Of a DNA stretch of 64,000 nucleotides, positions 35,739 to 44,909 are shown piece after piece. The stretch comes from Paenirhodobacter ferrireducens (GTDB taxonomy: Bacteria > Pseudomonadota > Alphaproteobacteria > Rhodobacterales > Rhodobacteraceae): positions 124,001 to 188,000 of the forward strand of contig NZ_SAVB01000006.1 of assembly GCF_004022265.1 (NCBI RefSeq). The letters are read 5' to 3'. The stretch's first letter is position 1. Every line of letters begins with the position of its first letter. The notes beneath the pieces are model-generated. The model was not told the origin of the DNA, searched no databases, and was given only the letters and a program-made list of their open reading frames with translations. The translations under genes and the position numbers were made by a program.

Positions 35739-36698
35739 TTATACCGCGGCCGCGCCGGCGTTCTGGAACAGGAAGCCGGCATCGGCGCCGACCAGATAGG
35801 GCTTGCGCTCGGTCGTGGTCGGATAGATCCACGACTTCGACGGGCGGTCGTAATAGGGCTGCTCGACCTGCGGATAGCCCATCAGCTCATAGGTGTAGCC
35901 ATAGGACGGAACCATGTAGTTGCCGCCGGTGGTGGGCACCCAGGCGAGGATCGCATCGTCGCCCCAGACATCGGTGGCGGCCACGCTGTCGTCGGCCGTC
36001 TCCGGCAGGTAGACCGCGTCGCCGGTGACCACGCGCTCGAGCTGGAAATAGGCCGCCAGCATCTCGAGCGTGATCGAATCCTTGGAGACGTACTTGAACT
36101 GCTCCTTGATCTTGGGGTGGTTCTTCAGCGCCTTCGCGGCCGTGGGGCCGAGCATCAGCGTGTTCGGCCGGCGCCCGGTGAACCGCCGGATCATCTCGGA
36201 CGCATCACCGATGTCTTCGCCCGGATCGCTGGTCGCACTGGTCCAGCGGTCGGCACCGGCCAGCGCCAGCTTGTGGTTGGCGTCATAGTTCGCTGCGGTG
36301 CGCGCGATCTGCGCGGCCTCGTATTCGAGGCCGAGATCGACCACATCGAGGACCATGTTGACCGCATTCGACCCGAGATCGATCCCCGGAACCTTCTCGG
36401 CCTCCTGCTGGTGCTCGATCGGCACGACGCCCTCGAGCGCGTCCTGGACGAGCGACACCGTGCCGGCGTCGAAGCCGTACTGCACGCGCTTCACGTTGGT
36501 GCCCGGCGCACGGCGGGTGTTCAGCTTGCGGAAGGCTTCCTTGCCGAACTTCAGGACCGACATCGAGCGGTTGGGGATCGAGACGCGCGGGAAAAGGACG
36601 TGCGACACGAAGGAGGGGTTGCGATAGCCGCGCGCATGGTTCGACAGGATCGGGCTGATCACCTGGGCCGTGCGCGTGTTGAGAATGGTCTGGGGCAT
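35739..36698 (-). CDS. major capsid protein (prophage)
   Basis: 319 residues, the same fold family as the satellite capsid (14016-14963). Starts MPQTILNTRTAQVISPIL; landmarks are VPGIDLGSNAVN, NHKLALAGADRW, ALKNHPKIKEQFKYV and YGYTYELMGYPQVEQPYYD. It differs from the classical Mu gpT in sequence and looks like the type found in many Mu-like phages of Rhodobacteraceae. Preceded by DUF2190 and protease genes. Confidence 0.9.
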   Translation of the reverse strand: MPQTILNTRTAQVISPILSNHARGYRNPSFVSHVLFPRVSIPNRSMSVLKFGKEAFRKLNTRRAPGTNVKRVQYGFDAGTVSLVQDALEGVVPIEHQQEAEKVPGIDLGSNAVNMVLDVVDLGLEYEAAQIARTAANYDANHKLALAGADRWTSATSDPGEDIGDASEMIRRFTGRRPNTLMLGPTAAKALKNHPKIKEQFKYVSKDSITLEMLAAYFQLERVVTGDAVYLPETADDSVAATDVWGDDAILAWVPTTGGNYMVPSYGYTYELMGYPQVEQPYYDRPSKSWIYPTTTERKPYLVGADAGFLFQNAGAAAV

Positions 36699-36708
36699 GT
36701 TCAGTCCT

Positions 36709-37047
36709 TCAGCGGATGAGGATGTCGACGAACTCGCCGTCGGCGGCGGAGGTCAGTGCGGTGGCGAAGACGTTGACGGGCGTGGCGCCGGCAACCTTGA
36801 CGCCGCCGGCCGCGGCCGAGATGAGCTTCGCGCCGACGGTGATCGCACCCGAGGCCTTGACCCGGGCGACCCCGAGAACATTCAGGGCGACCGGATCGCC
36901 GATCACCGTGCAGGGGTTCTTGGCGACGCCCAGCACCGCTGCGTCATCGGCCGCCACCTTGGCGCCATTGAAGCCGACCAAATCGTTGGCCGCGAACAGG
37001 CCGGTGGAAATGACGGTCCAGGGCAGGACATCGTGAAAATACTGCAT
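36709..37047 (-). CDS. DUF2190 capsid decoration-like protein
   Basis: 112 residues of small Gly/Ala/Val-rich beta type (TVISTGLFAANDLVGFNGAKV; AITVGAKLISAA; GEFVDILIR), matching DUF2190 capsid-cement proteins. Sits between protease and capsid. The satellite lacks this gene. Confidence 0.82.
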   Translation of the reverse strand: MQYFHDVLPWTVISTGLFAANDLVGFNGAKVAADDAAVLGVAKNPCTVIGDPVALNVLGVARVKASGAITVGAKLISAAAGGVKVAGATPVNVFATALTSAADGEFVDILIR

Positions 37048-37058
37048 GTTGGATCCTC

Positions 37059-38261
37059 TCAGCAGGAGACGGCCGCGACGGCGTCGAGATAGGAGGTGTC
37101 GGGATGCTCGCGCATGTAGGCCTCGGCCTTGTGGTGCAGAGCGATCTCGTCGCCATCGACGGGCTTGCCATCAGCGGCAAAGGAGGTGGTGGCGGCGGCA
37201 TCGGCCGGCAGCTGCCCGAGGTCATGACGGCCCAGGGTGACCACCACCGGCTGGGCTTCGAGCACCTCGCGCAGCGCGGCGACGGGCGAGATCGGGGCAT
37301 CCCCGGCGGCGAAGGACACCGAGGCATGGCCGGGCAGCGCATCCATCAGCGCGACGACCTTGTCCCGCAGCACGGGCAGCAGACGCCCTTCATCGACCAT
37401 GCGCTCGGCGAAGGAGGCATTTTCGGAATGGGCGGCGGCGCTCTCGCGCTCGGCGATCTTGCGCTCGCGTTCGGTCAGCTCCGCTTCGCGCGCTGCGAAG
37501 TCGGCGGGTTTCTCTCCGGGCACGGGGGCCTCCTTTTCAGATTTCAGAATGATGCACCGCATGCCGGGCGGCTGTTCTCCGGACACGAAGCCACCGGCCG
37601 CGAAGCCCGGTCCATCGCCGATGTCGTCGGGCTTGCGGGACGTCTCGATCTCGCTCAGCCATTCGATCTCGTAGGACGGCAGCGCCTTGTCCGCCTCCTC
37701 GAGGCCGTGCTTCTCGATGAAGAAGTCGCGCAGACGCCGGAACAGCGACGCCGAACGCTCGAACCCGGGATCGCCGAACTGGGCGAACTCGGCCGAGAAG
37801 GTGATCGCATCGGCCGGGGCGATCGAGAAGGCGACATTCTTCAGCCCCGGCACCGCGGGGGACGCGGCCCCCAGAAAGCCGATGTGGCGTGGATACCAGG
37901 AGCCGGGGTTGGGGTTGGCCGGATGATGCGGCGGGAAGAAGGACATCGACACCTTGCGGAAGCGCCCGGCGCGGACCGAGGCGGCAAAGGCGGGCTCGAT
38001 ATCGCGGATGGTGGCGCTGAGATGCTCCGTCTCGGGGTCGAAGTCGAACTTCTCGGCCCAGCCGAGCGCGGGCGCATCAGAGGCGGGGTGCCCGACGACG
38101 ATGGGCGCGGGGGCGGTCTCAGGATCGTAGGATGCGGCGATCGCCTTCAGATCGGCGGCGGTGTAGCTGAGCGGCGCCCCCTCCATGGAGGTGAAGCGTC
38201 CGGTCCGGAAGACGTCGATGCGAGCCGAGATGGGGGCCGAGGTGGGGAGTGACTGGGGCAT
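37059..38261 (-). CDS. prohead protease/scaffold (Mu gpI-like)
   Basis: About 400 residues. N-terminal protease: DVFRTGRFTSMEGAPLSYT, APIVVGHP, PALGW, then KVSMSFFPPHHPANPNPG and YPRHIGFLG with the presumed Ser and His; C-terminal scaffold: AREAELTERERKIAERE, a VDEGRLLPVLRDKV helix and a final MREHPDTSYLDAV segment. Start ATG 38261; the longer frame crosses the hairpin. It would process capsid proteins during head maturation. Both domains have separate relatives in the satellite. Confidence 0.88.
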   Translation of the reverse strand: MPQSLPTSAPISARIDVFRTGRFTSMEGAPLSYTAADLKAIAASYDPETAPAPIVVGHPASDAPALGWAEKFDFDPETEHLSATIRDIEPAFAASVRAGRFRKVSMSFFPPHHPANPNPGSWYPRHIGFLGAASPAVPGLKNVAFSIAPADAITFSAEFAQFGDPGFERSASLFRRLRDFFIEKHGLEEADKALPSYEIEWLSEIETSRKPDDIGDGPGFAAGGFVSGEQPPGMRCIILKSEKEAPVPGEKPADFAAREAELTERERKIAERESAAAHSENASFAERMVDEGRLLPVLRDKVVALMDALPGHASVSFAAGDAPISPVAALREVLEAQPVVVTLGRHDLGQLPADAAATTSFAADGKPVDGDEIALHHKAEAYMREHPDTSYLDAVAAVSC

Positions 38262-38290
38262 GGCTATCCGGGAGCAGGTGGGTGACCCCG

Positions 38291-38336
38291 GTTTTGCATG
38301 CCTGAAAATGCAAAACCCCCGGACATGGTCCGGGGG
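38291..38336 (-). terminator. conserved hairpin pair upstream of the protease gene
   Basis: CCCCCGGAC-ATG-GTCCGGGGG (38316-38336, identical stem to three other copies) next to GTTTTGCAT/ATGCAAAAC (38291-38299, 38308-38316). On the minus strand the first hairpin is followed by a T-rich tail. The position corresponds to the Mu late promoter PI, upstream of gene I. Confidence 0.75.
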
Positions 38337-38433
38337 GATGATCGGCGTCGAGATCCGCCTCCTGCGGCACCATGCGCCGCCGATCCCGGGCCGGTCAAGC
38401 GCCTGCACCGGCGGGAGGGGATGCGTTATGCCG

Positions 38434-38519
38434 CCAGAGCGATTTTGACGCCTGTTTGACGCGGCATCTCCGGTCCGGACGGGCGACGGCAGCCCGAGAC
38501 GGTCAAGGCCACTCCTGAG
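38434..38519. promoter_or_regulatory. shared 85-bp intergenic element, prophage copy
   Basis: GAGCGATTTTGACGCCTG and TTTGACGCGGC on the plus strand, closed by CACTCCTGAGC; the counterpart of 13892-13977. Relative to the flanking genes it is inverted compared with the satellite copy. It lies between gpG and the protease gene. Confidence 0.6.
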
Positions 38520-38528
38520 CGCTCTCCG

Positions 38529-39140
38529 TCACGCCCCGGGTTCGAGGCCGAGCCAGTCTCCGGCCAGCAGCAGGATCTCCGTCTCATCATCGGCCGAGAC
38601 ACCGAGGTAGGGGCGGGCGGGCATCGTGACCGTATAGGCCGGGATATCGACCTCGGTCGCCTTGGCTCCCTCGGACTCGGGCGACACGAATTTCCGGCCG
38701 GTCACCCCGGAGGTCGGATCGTAATGACGATAGATGCGGCCCTTGCGCGCCGGGATCTGGATAGTGCCGCCGAACTGATGGATTGCCGCATAATGGCGGA
38801 TTGGATCCTGATCGAGCACACCGACCCGCGCCGCGTCATTGTCGGCATCCTGCGAGATCGCTGCGGCCAGGTGAATGCCCTCCTTCACCCCGTTCGTGTT
38901 CAGGATGGTGAGAGGGAGCTGCCCCTTGCGGGTGCGCTCCCGGATCGTCGCGGCCTTGAGCTTCTCCCAGGGGATGCCGCTGGGGGCCGACTGCTTGCGG
39001 AAATTCTCCCGCGCCGAGTCTGCCAGCAGCTGCGCGACGGTCTTGTAGAAACCGCGCCGCTCTTCCATGCGGTGCAGCAGCGCCGCGAGTGCCTCGCTGG
39101 CCTCCCGGTCGTTCACCTCGATCGAAAACGTGCGGTCCAT
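38529..39140 (-). CDS. virion morphogenesis protein gpG-like (prophage)
   Basis: 203 residues, virion morphogenesis family. It shares long identical blocks with the satellite gpG (16675-17277). Placed after gp30, before the late-promoter-like region, as in Mu. Confidence 0.92.
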   Translation of the reverse strand: MDRTFSIEVNDREASEALAALLHRMEERRGFYKTVAQLLADSARENFRKQSAPSGIPWEKLKAATIRERTRKGQLPLTILNTNGVKEGIHLAAAISQDADNDAARVGVLDQDPIRHYAAIHQFGGTIQIPARKGRIYRHYDPTSGVTGRKFVSPESEGAKATEVDIPAYTVTMPARPYLGVSADDETEILLLAGDWLGLEPGA

Positions 39141-39250
39141 ATGGAAATCTCACCTCTTGTGGGCTATATTACCCTTGTGTCGGCAATCCGATGAACGGTG
39201 ATGTTCCTGGTAGGCCCCCGACGCTACCGCCGGATCACCCCGGCGGGTCC

Positions 39251-40873
39251 TTACTTCCTCGGTCGCGACCAGACGAGCTTTCCGCCCCGGCGGCGATTGA
39301 GCAGCGCGAGATCCGGGTTCCCCTTCTTGTCGGTCGTGTTGTAGGCGGTGATTTCCTGCCACCACCGACGACCGACCTCGAAGACCACCATGAGCCCGGA
39401 TTTCCCATCGGTGCGGATGTAGCGCCGATCGACGGTCAGCACTTCCGCTCCCGTCTGTCGGTTGACCTTTCGCGCGACCCCGACCCAGATTTCATCCGGG
39501 TCAAGAAGCGCTTCCGCCAGCAGCGGCGTAAGGGATGCCCGATCCCTCTTTCCCACCTTCCATGCGCCCGTCGCCGTCTCGCGAAACAGCTCATCCGAGA
39601 TCGGCAGGGTGACACCGGTCGGGTCGGTCCAGGGCACCGCGTGGCCAATCGCGGCGCCGAACGGCTTGAGGAAGGCCGTGACGTAGTCCTCATCGCGCAC
39701 ATTGAGCGGCAGCGGCGTCGCGGTGAACGGCTTTGCGGCGGCGACCAGATCAGCGATCGGCTCGGGCGTATCGATCTGCACTGCATGGCGCCCGTCTGGC
39801 GTCAAACCACCGGCCTCCTCCTCGAGCTTTGACGGCACCATGCCGCGCTCCCAGAGATTTCCCGGCTGATAGTCCCAGCCAAGGCCGATCCCCTGCGGCA
39901 TCTGCACCGTGCGCTGGTTGGTCCGATCGAGCACGCTGCGCATGATGTCCGCGGGTGGAATCTGGCCCCACCGCGGCTGCTGCATGGCGCGCCGCTCGGA
40001 CATCGCACGGACGCCGCAGGAACACAGCCAGTCGTTCGGCGGGAAATGGATGTCCCACCACGGGTCGTCATGGCGCGCGAGCAGACCGTCCCAAGCGACA
40101 TGCATCGGCCGGGGCTGCAGCGGCGTCCGGCTTTCACCGTGGATATACTGCCACCATGGCTGCAGCCGGACCACGTCAGGGTCTCGCATCATGGCAAGGC
40201 GGCCCGCCATGTAGCTCGTGCGCACGTTGGTGTCGAAAATCGTCCGGATCCGCCATTCGCGGCCGCCGTTGTAGGACCAGCCGTATTTCTCGACGAGCCG
40301 GTCAAAATCAGCGGCGAAGGACTTGTATCCGCCGCCGCCATCGACAGCATCCAGAATGGCCTGGTGAAACTCCTCCGCCATGGCAAGATCGGTGACACCC
40401 GCCACGACGAACTCGCGGTCATGGTCGCCGAACATCTTGTCGGTCCAGACCTTCGATGCCGCCGGCCGCTTCTGCTTCAGGAAGTCGATCTGCGGCTGGA
40501 AATTGAAGAGGATCCCCTTGTCCGCAAACTCGGCGCTCGGAGGCTGCAGGTCTGGCGCGACGAACCAGGGGGCATAGAAGCTGGTCAGCTCCTCCTCGTC
40601 CAGATCGAGAAAGACCGCCTCGCGCCCCTCCCAGGCCGCCAGTTCCGTCGCCGATCCGATCAGCTTGCCAAACGCCTCTGGTGTCCAGCTGGCAGCGAGG
40701 TCGAGCAGCCCGCGAGCAGCAGCGTCAAAGCTCTCCGCCCGCTCGATCACCTCGCGGATCGCAGAGATCCGTGCTTCGATCAGCGGACGTGCCGCCTGCG
40801 TCGCCTGCGCCGCGATCCCGGCTGGCCGGTCATCGACCGCGTAGGAGCAGCAGGGGCAAGGCGGAGCGCTCAC
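39251..40873 (-). CDS. head morphogenesis protein (Mu gp30/SPP1 gp7-like) with toxin-like C-terminus
   Basis: 540 residues. The N-terminal two-thirds is a MuF/gp7-type minor head protein (IRTIFDTNVRTSYMAGRLA, then WQYIHGESRTP, then HFPPNDWLCSCGVRAMSE). The last ~120 residues (LDPDEIWVGVARK, RRYIRTDGKSGLMVVFEVG, LALLNRRRGGKLVWSR) resemble phage-associated barnase/EndoU/colicin-like (PBECR2-type) nuclease domains often fused to MuF. An ejected effector or interbacterial function is plausible. Four-base overlap with the portal gene. Confidence 0.85.
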   Translation of the reverse strand: MSAPPCPCCSYAVDDRPAGIAAQATQAARPLIEARISAIREVIERAESFDAAARGLLDLAASWTPEAFGKLIGSATELAAWEGREAVFLDLDEEELTSFYAPWFVAPDLQPPSAEFADKGILFNFQPQIDFLKQKRPAASKVWTDKMFGDHDREFVVAGVTDLAMAEEFHQAILDAVDGGGGYKSFAADFDRLVEKYGWSYNGGREWRIRTIFDTNVRTSYMAGRLAMMRDPDVVRLQPWWQYIHGESRTPLQPRPMHVAWDGLLARHDDPWWDIHFPPNDWLCSCGVRAMSERRAMQQPRWGQIPPADIMRSVLDRTNQRTVQMPQGIGLGWDYQPGNLWERGMVPSKLEEEAGGLTPDGRHAVQIDTPEPIADLVAAAKPFTATPLPLNVRDEDYVTAFLKPFGAAIGHAVPWTDPTGVTLPISDELFRETATGAWKVGKRDRASLTPLLAEALLDPDEIWVGVARKVNRQTGAEVLTVDRRYIRTDGKSGLMVVFEVGRRWWQEITAYNTTDKKGNPDLALLNRRRGGKLVWSRPRK

Positions 40874-42285
40874 CGAGTGACACCGGGCAGGCGGGGCGCA
40901 GCCCCGACCGAAACCGGCGCGCGTGTCACGCCAGGCACCCCCGTTGGAACACCGGGAACAGGATCGACCGGCGGAGCCTCCCGCAGATCACCGCGGATCG
41001 TCACCAGGGCATCGATCACATCGTCATCCAGATCGCCAACGAGGCCAGACGCCACGATGAGCTTCCGTGCAACGGCATCATCGGTCAGTTTCGCCGCGAT
41101 CTGGAGCACGTCGCGCAGCGCGCTGTTCGTGGCCGCGGCCGCCTCCGCTTCGGCTTTCCTGGTCTCGGCCTCTGCCTTGGCGTCTGCCGGACGCTCGCGC
41201 CAGACGGACGGCAGGCGCGCGCCTGGCACGTTGTATTCGACGATCCAGCGGATCAGCGTGTCGCGCAGGGTAGCGGACAACAGGTCGGAATCGCCATCGA
41301 CCAAGAGGCCGAGCTGGTCGGCGTGGGTCTCGGCCGCCGCCCGGGATCCGCTCGACCCGATGTCGGTGGACAGGGTCTCCCCGTTGACCCGGATCGAGAT
41401 CTGCTTGTCCCAATACTCGAGGAAATCGCGGTAGGTGATCGAGCCGGATTTTGACGCTTCCAGAAACTTGGTGTTGGTCCCGGTCGGCACCAGGATGGCT
41501 GAACTGGTACGCGCCCCGGCGAGTGCATCGATGGTCTTGCGATCGACCTCCGGCAGCGATCCGAAGGGCGTTTCACCCACCACCGTCGGCCCTGCGAACT
41601 TGTCGAGGAACAGCATCCAGAAGGCGATGCCCTCGCGCTTGAACAGGACCGGCCAGAACAGCGATGACCCCAGGCCGAGACCATAGGGGTTGTTGCCCTT
41701 CACACCGAAGCGATGGACGATGAACTTCCGCTCGGGAAGCTCCTCGCCCAGATACATGTTTGCCATGGTCAGCAGGCGCGGGCGCCACTCCTCGTCGAAG
41801 ACGAATCGGCGCTGATCGTGCGCCACGATCTGCTGTGGCCAGATCCCCGCTCCGTCACGCGCCCAGACCACCTCGGAAATCGCGAAGCCCTTCAGGGTGG
41901 CATCGAGCAGATCTTCGCAGATGCGGTCGAAGGGCAGGCTTTCGAAGACCTGACGCACCACTGCCGCCGCCTCGATGTCACGCGCGCTCGGATCATTCGC
42001 GGGCTCGACCCGCCACTCGCGGGCCGTCAGCTGCTTCTTGCGTTTGTCGAGGACCGAACCCGCCCAGGTATCGCGCTCGATCTCGTCATAGATCTTCAGG
42101 CCCTTGCCGTCGCCCCGCTCGAGCAGCGTGTCGTCGAGCGGCTGCATGCGCCCGGTATAGACCGGGAGCGTGATGTCGTTGCGTGCGTTCGCAACGAGTG
42201 CCCGCGCCTGAGCCGGCAAGTTCTTGCGGGCGTCGATAGCAGGATCTGCGGCGAAGGACGCCGTGGATCTTTTCTTGCGGCTCAC
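40870..42285 (-). CDS. portal protein (DUF935, Mu gp29-like)
   Basis: 471 residues: DITLPVYTGRMQPLDDTLLE, YDEIERDTWAGSVLDKRKKQL, then FAGPTVVGETPFGS and ISIRVNGETLSTDIG, all landmarks of DUF935 portals. It forms the dodecameric DNA gate of the head. Overlaps both terminase and gp30 genes by 4 bases. Confidence 0.92.
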   Translation of the reverse strand: MSRKKRSTASFAADPAIDARKNLPAQARALVANARNDITLPVYTGRMQPLDDTLLERGDGKGLKIYDEIERDTWAGSVLDKRKKQLTAREWRVEPANDPSARDIEAAAVVRQVFESLPFDRICEDLLDATLKGFAISEVVWARDGAGIWPQQIVAHDQRRFVFDEEWRPRLLTMANMYLGEELPERKFIVHRFGVKGNNPYGLGLGSSLFWPVLFKREGIAFWMLFLDKFAGPTVVGETPFGSLPEVDRKTIDALAGARTSSAILVPTGTNTKFLEASKSGSITYRDFLEYWDKQISIRVNGETLSTDIGSSGSRAAAETHADQLGLLVDGDSDLLSATLRDTLIRWIVEYNVPGARLPSVWRERPADAKAEAETRKAEAEAAAATNSALRDVLQIAAKLTDDAVARKLIVASGLVGDLDDDVIDALVTIRGDLREAPPVDPVPGVPTGVPGVTRAPVSVGAAPRLPGVTR

Positions 42286-43931
42286 AACCGATACCCCCTC
42301 ATGAAGTCAGATGACGACCGGCCCGCCGTCATGATCGACCCGCCGCCGAGACCGCCGATGCCGCCGGAATATTTCAGGGCGTTTTGCCAGAGCATGTCGA
42401 GGCAGTCCGGGCCGTCATCATGATCGGCATTCGGCCATTGCTGCAGCTGGTCGATCAGCGTCGTTTGGCTCTGGTGCAGCCGGATCAGTCCGGCAGCGAT
42501 CGGCGGCTGCAGACGCTCGATGCGCAGGTTCTTGTCAGAGCTCGGCGTGATCGGGATCGCGGAGATCCCCACACCCTGTTTCGCGGCCTCGACCATCAGC
42601 GAGGTACGCAGGAACTCCTGGAACTGGACCGCCTCGACGAACCACAGGACGCAGCCGTATTCGCGCTGCAGCGCGATCGTGTCGGCGATGATCAGATCGG
42701 GCAGGCGGCGCCGGATCGAGGCCTCGACGAGGTCCATGGTGCCGGTCAGCCGGTCCATGCCGCCGATCAGGATTGCGGATGGGTCACGGCCCCGCGACTT
42801 GCGGCCCAGCGACGGGTCGATGGCGCCGAAGAACACCAGATCGCGGCGAACCTGTACCCACCAGGTCAGATCGCCGAAGGGGTTCCCATCGCTGATGGGC
42901 TTGTTCTGGTATTCGGTCTGAAAGGCGTCGTGCGACTCGGCGCGCTTCAGCATCAGCTCGACGAGTGGCTGGACAGACGGCCAGTTGACGACTGCGCCCG
43001 CATCCATCTCCGCCTGGTTAGCGGCATAGAACGCGCGCGCCGCGGGCTCACCGTCGTTCTGATAGACCTCCTCGAACGCGTCCCACAGGTCCATCCGGTC
43101 CGGCCAGCGCACGATCGCCTGAAACTCGGTGACCCGCCACATCGGCTTCTTGGAGGCTCGCACCACGACAGCATCAAAATGCAGAACCGTGCCGACCCAG
43201 ACCACATCCATTGACCCATCCGGCGGCCCGACCTGCAGCGCGGCGCGGTAGACCCAGTTCTCGAGCTTCTGGCGCTGCTCCGGGCTGCGGACCTGCTCGT
43301 CGTTCTCGAGGTCGTCGAAGAACATCAGGTCGGGACGATGCGGGCCATGCCGGCGGCCGCGCAGCTTCTGCAGCGCGCCGAGACCCTCGACGCGGATGTT
43401 GTTCGCCGTGACGATCTCACCTTCGCGCCAGACGCGCCCCGCGCCGCAGGCATCGGGGAAATCGCTCTGCAGGCGGATATTGGTGGTCAGCTCGGCCTTG
43501 ATCGCCTCGATGAGCAGCGCCGCCTGCGCATAGACGTCGCAGACCTCGATAATATAGCGCTTCTCGCTGAGCATGATGCAGTAGAGCGCGAAGCCGAGCG
43601 AGAGGTGCGTCGATTTAGACGACCCTCGTGGTGCGATCAGAAGCTCACGGGCGCCCCTCTCGGACCCGAGGATCTCCGGGGCCAGCCGGAATACCGCTTC
43701 GTGAAAGAGCGACGGCTCGCCCTTCACGTAATGCGGCAGATAGGTCTCGAGGAAGAAGCGAAAGCCGTCATCGCCCCGCACACGCGCCAGTCGGTCCCGC
43801 TTTGCCGCGAGGTCGGTCGGGAAGGCATCGACGGAAAGGTCGATCCAGCGGGCAAGTTCGTCGGCCTTCTGCTGAATGCTGTCCTTGAATTCCTTGACGC
43901 TGAGCTTCTTGCGCTGTGGACGGGCGGCCAT
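42282..43931 (-). CDS. terminase large subunit (Mu gp28-like)
   Basis: 549 residues. ATPase domain with Walker A-type APRGSSKST (around residue 100), Walker B LMFFDD and a coupling region WVGTVLHFD; nuclease domain with FFGAIDPSLG and acidic residues in DDGPDCLDML near the end. Drives headful packaging from the left end. The satellite has no counterpart. Confidence 0.93.
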   Translation of the reverse strand: MAARPQRKKLSVKEFKDSIQQKADELARWIDLSVDAFPTDLAAKRDRLARVRGDDGFRFFLETYLPHYVKGEPSLFHEAVFRLAPEILGSERGARELLIAPRGSSKSTHLSLGFALYCIMLSEKRYIIEVCDVYAQAALLIEAIKAELTTNIRLQSDFPDACGAGRVWREGEIVTANNIRVEGLGALQKLRGRRHGPHRPDLMFFDDLENDEQVRSPEQRQKLENWVYRAALQVGPPDGSMDVVWVGTVLHFDAVVVRASKKPMWRVTEFQAIVRWPDRMDLWDAFEEVYQNDGEPAARAFYAANQAEMDAGAVVNWPSVQPLVELMLKRAESHDAFQTEYQNKPISDGNPFGDLTWWVQVRRDLVFFGAIDPSLGRKSRGRDPSAILIGGMDRLTGTMDLVEASIRRRLPDLIIADTIALQREYGCVLWFVEAVQFQEFLRTSLMVEAAKQGVGISAIPITPSSDKNLRIERLQPPIAAGLIRLHQSQTTLIDQLQQWPNADHDDGPDCLDMLWQNALKYSGGIGGLGGGSIMTAGRSSSDFMRGYRL

Positions 43932-43939
43932 GGATCACC

Positions 43940-44440
43940 TCATGGCGTGAAGCACAGCGAGATGTGATCCGCGAAGGGGGCCAGCAGTTCCTGAACCGCT
44001 TCGATGTGATGCGGGAACTTCTCGCGTACGAAGTCCACGAGCTCCTCGACCACCGCCTGGGCCACGCCCAGCTCCGAGAGCCGCGGCGCAGCGCGCGAGG
44101 CCGCAGCGACCATCTTCGTGGTGGAATCGGCGAGCGAGGCCATCAGTTTGACCTTCGTCTCGACGTCGAGCGCGCCTTCCTTGATCTGGTGCAGCAGCTG
44201 CTGCGCCTGCAGCATATACTCCTCGAGCACGATCGAGGTGACGACATCGCCGCCCTGGCCGGACATCACGGCCGCGGTGCGCGCCATGTCCCAGTCATCG
44301 CCGTCTGCCTTCGCCTTCTTCTTCCAGCGTCCGATCGTGACCTCGCTCACGCCATAGGCCGCGGCGATGGTTGAGGCAGTCAGGCGGCGGAACACATAGT
44401 CGGAGCGCGCGCGGCGGCGGATCTCGTCGTTATTGGCCAA
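43940..44440 (-). CDS. DUF1804 protein, probable terminase small subunit
   Basis: 166 residues. The N-terminal helix-turn-helix (LTASTIAAAYGVSEVTIGRWKKKAK) is followed by a helical oligomerisation region. DUF1804 proteins sit directly upstream of gp28-type terminases in Mu-like phages and are thought to recognise pac. It would be the protein to read the shared left-end DNA of satellite and prophage. Confidence 0.8.
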   Translation of the reverse strand: MANNDEIRRRARSDYVFRRLTASTIAAAYGVSEVTIGRWKKKAKADGDDWDMARTAAVMSGQGGDVVTSIVLEEYMLQAQQLLHQIKEGALDVETKVKLMASLADSTTKMVAAASRAAPRLSELGVAQAVVEELVDFVREKFPHHIEAVQELLAPFADHISLCFTP

Positions 44441-44684
44441 TGGTCAGCCCTCCCTTGACGATGAAGGCGATGACCCCGAGCAGAAGCGACGAGATGATGA
44501 GCCAGACGACCTTGTTGATGTTGGCGTTGATCGAGTTGAGGCTGCCGTGGATGTAGTTCATCCGCTCGGCATTGACCGCCTCCGACGTCTCGAGCTTGGT
44601 CACGCGCTGATCGAGCCCGTCGAGGCGACTATGGGCATGATCGATGCGATCCGCATGGTGCGTGGTGAAGTTGACGTCGGTCAC
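44430..44684 (-). CDS. XhlA/DUF-type membrane protein of the lysis region
   Basis: 84 residues from the GTG at 44684 (AGGGA upstream): an N-terminal coiled coil (DHAHSRLDGLDQRVTKLETS) and one C-terminal membrane segment (VVWLIISSLLLGVIAFIV). This resembles haemolysin XhlA-like or Rz-region proteins. Overlaps DUF1804 by 11 bases. Confidence 0.65.
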   Translation of the reverse strand: MTDVNFTTHHADRIDHAHSRLDGLDQRVTKLETSEAVNAERMNYIHGSLNSINANINKVVWLIISSLLLGVIAFIVKGGLTIGQ

Positions 44685-44713
44685 GTCTGTATTCCCTGGC
44701 AGAGGTCGGGCGC

Positions 44714-44908
44714 CTACTTGACGCCCCACTTGGCGAAGATCGCCGAGGAGATCCCGAGCGCGGCAACCGCGGCGCCGGCGGCGGTGGACAGGTCCACGGT
44801 GAGCACGCCGTCGGTATAGGTCACGCCCCATCCGGGGATCAGTGCGACGAGCGTGGTCAGCACGGGCGACACGACATAGAGGAAGATGCGGACATAGACG
44901 GAATTCAT
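44714..44908 (-). CDS. putative holin
   Basis: 64 residues with two hydrophobic segments (YVRIFLYVVSPVLTTLVALI and AAGAAVAALGISSAIFA) and a short charged end. Located directly after the amidase gene in transcription order, where a holin is expected. Assigned from topology and context only. Confidence 0.65.
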   Translation of the reverse strand: MNSVYVRIFLYVVSPVLTTLVALIPGWGVTYTDGVLTVDLSTAAGAAVAALGISSAIFAKWGVK

Positions 44909-44909
44909 G

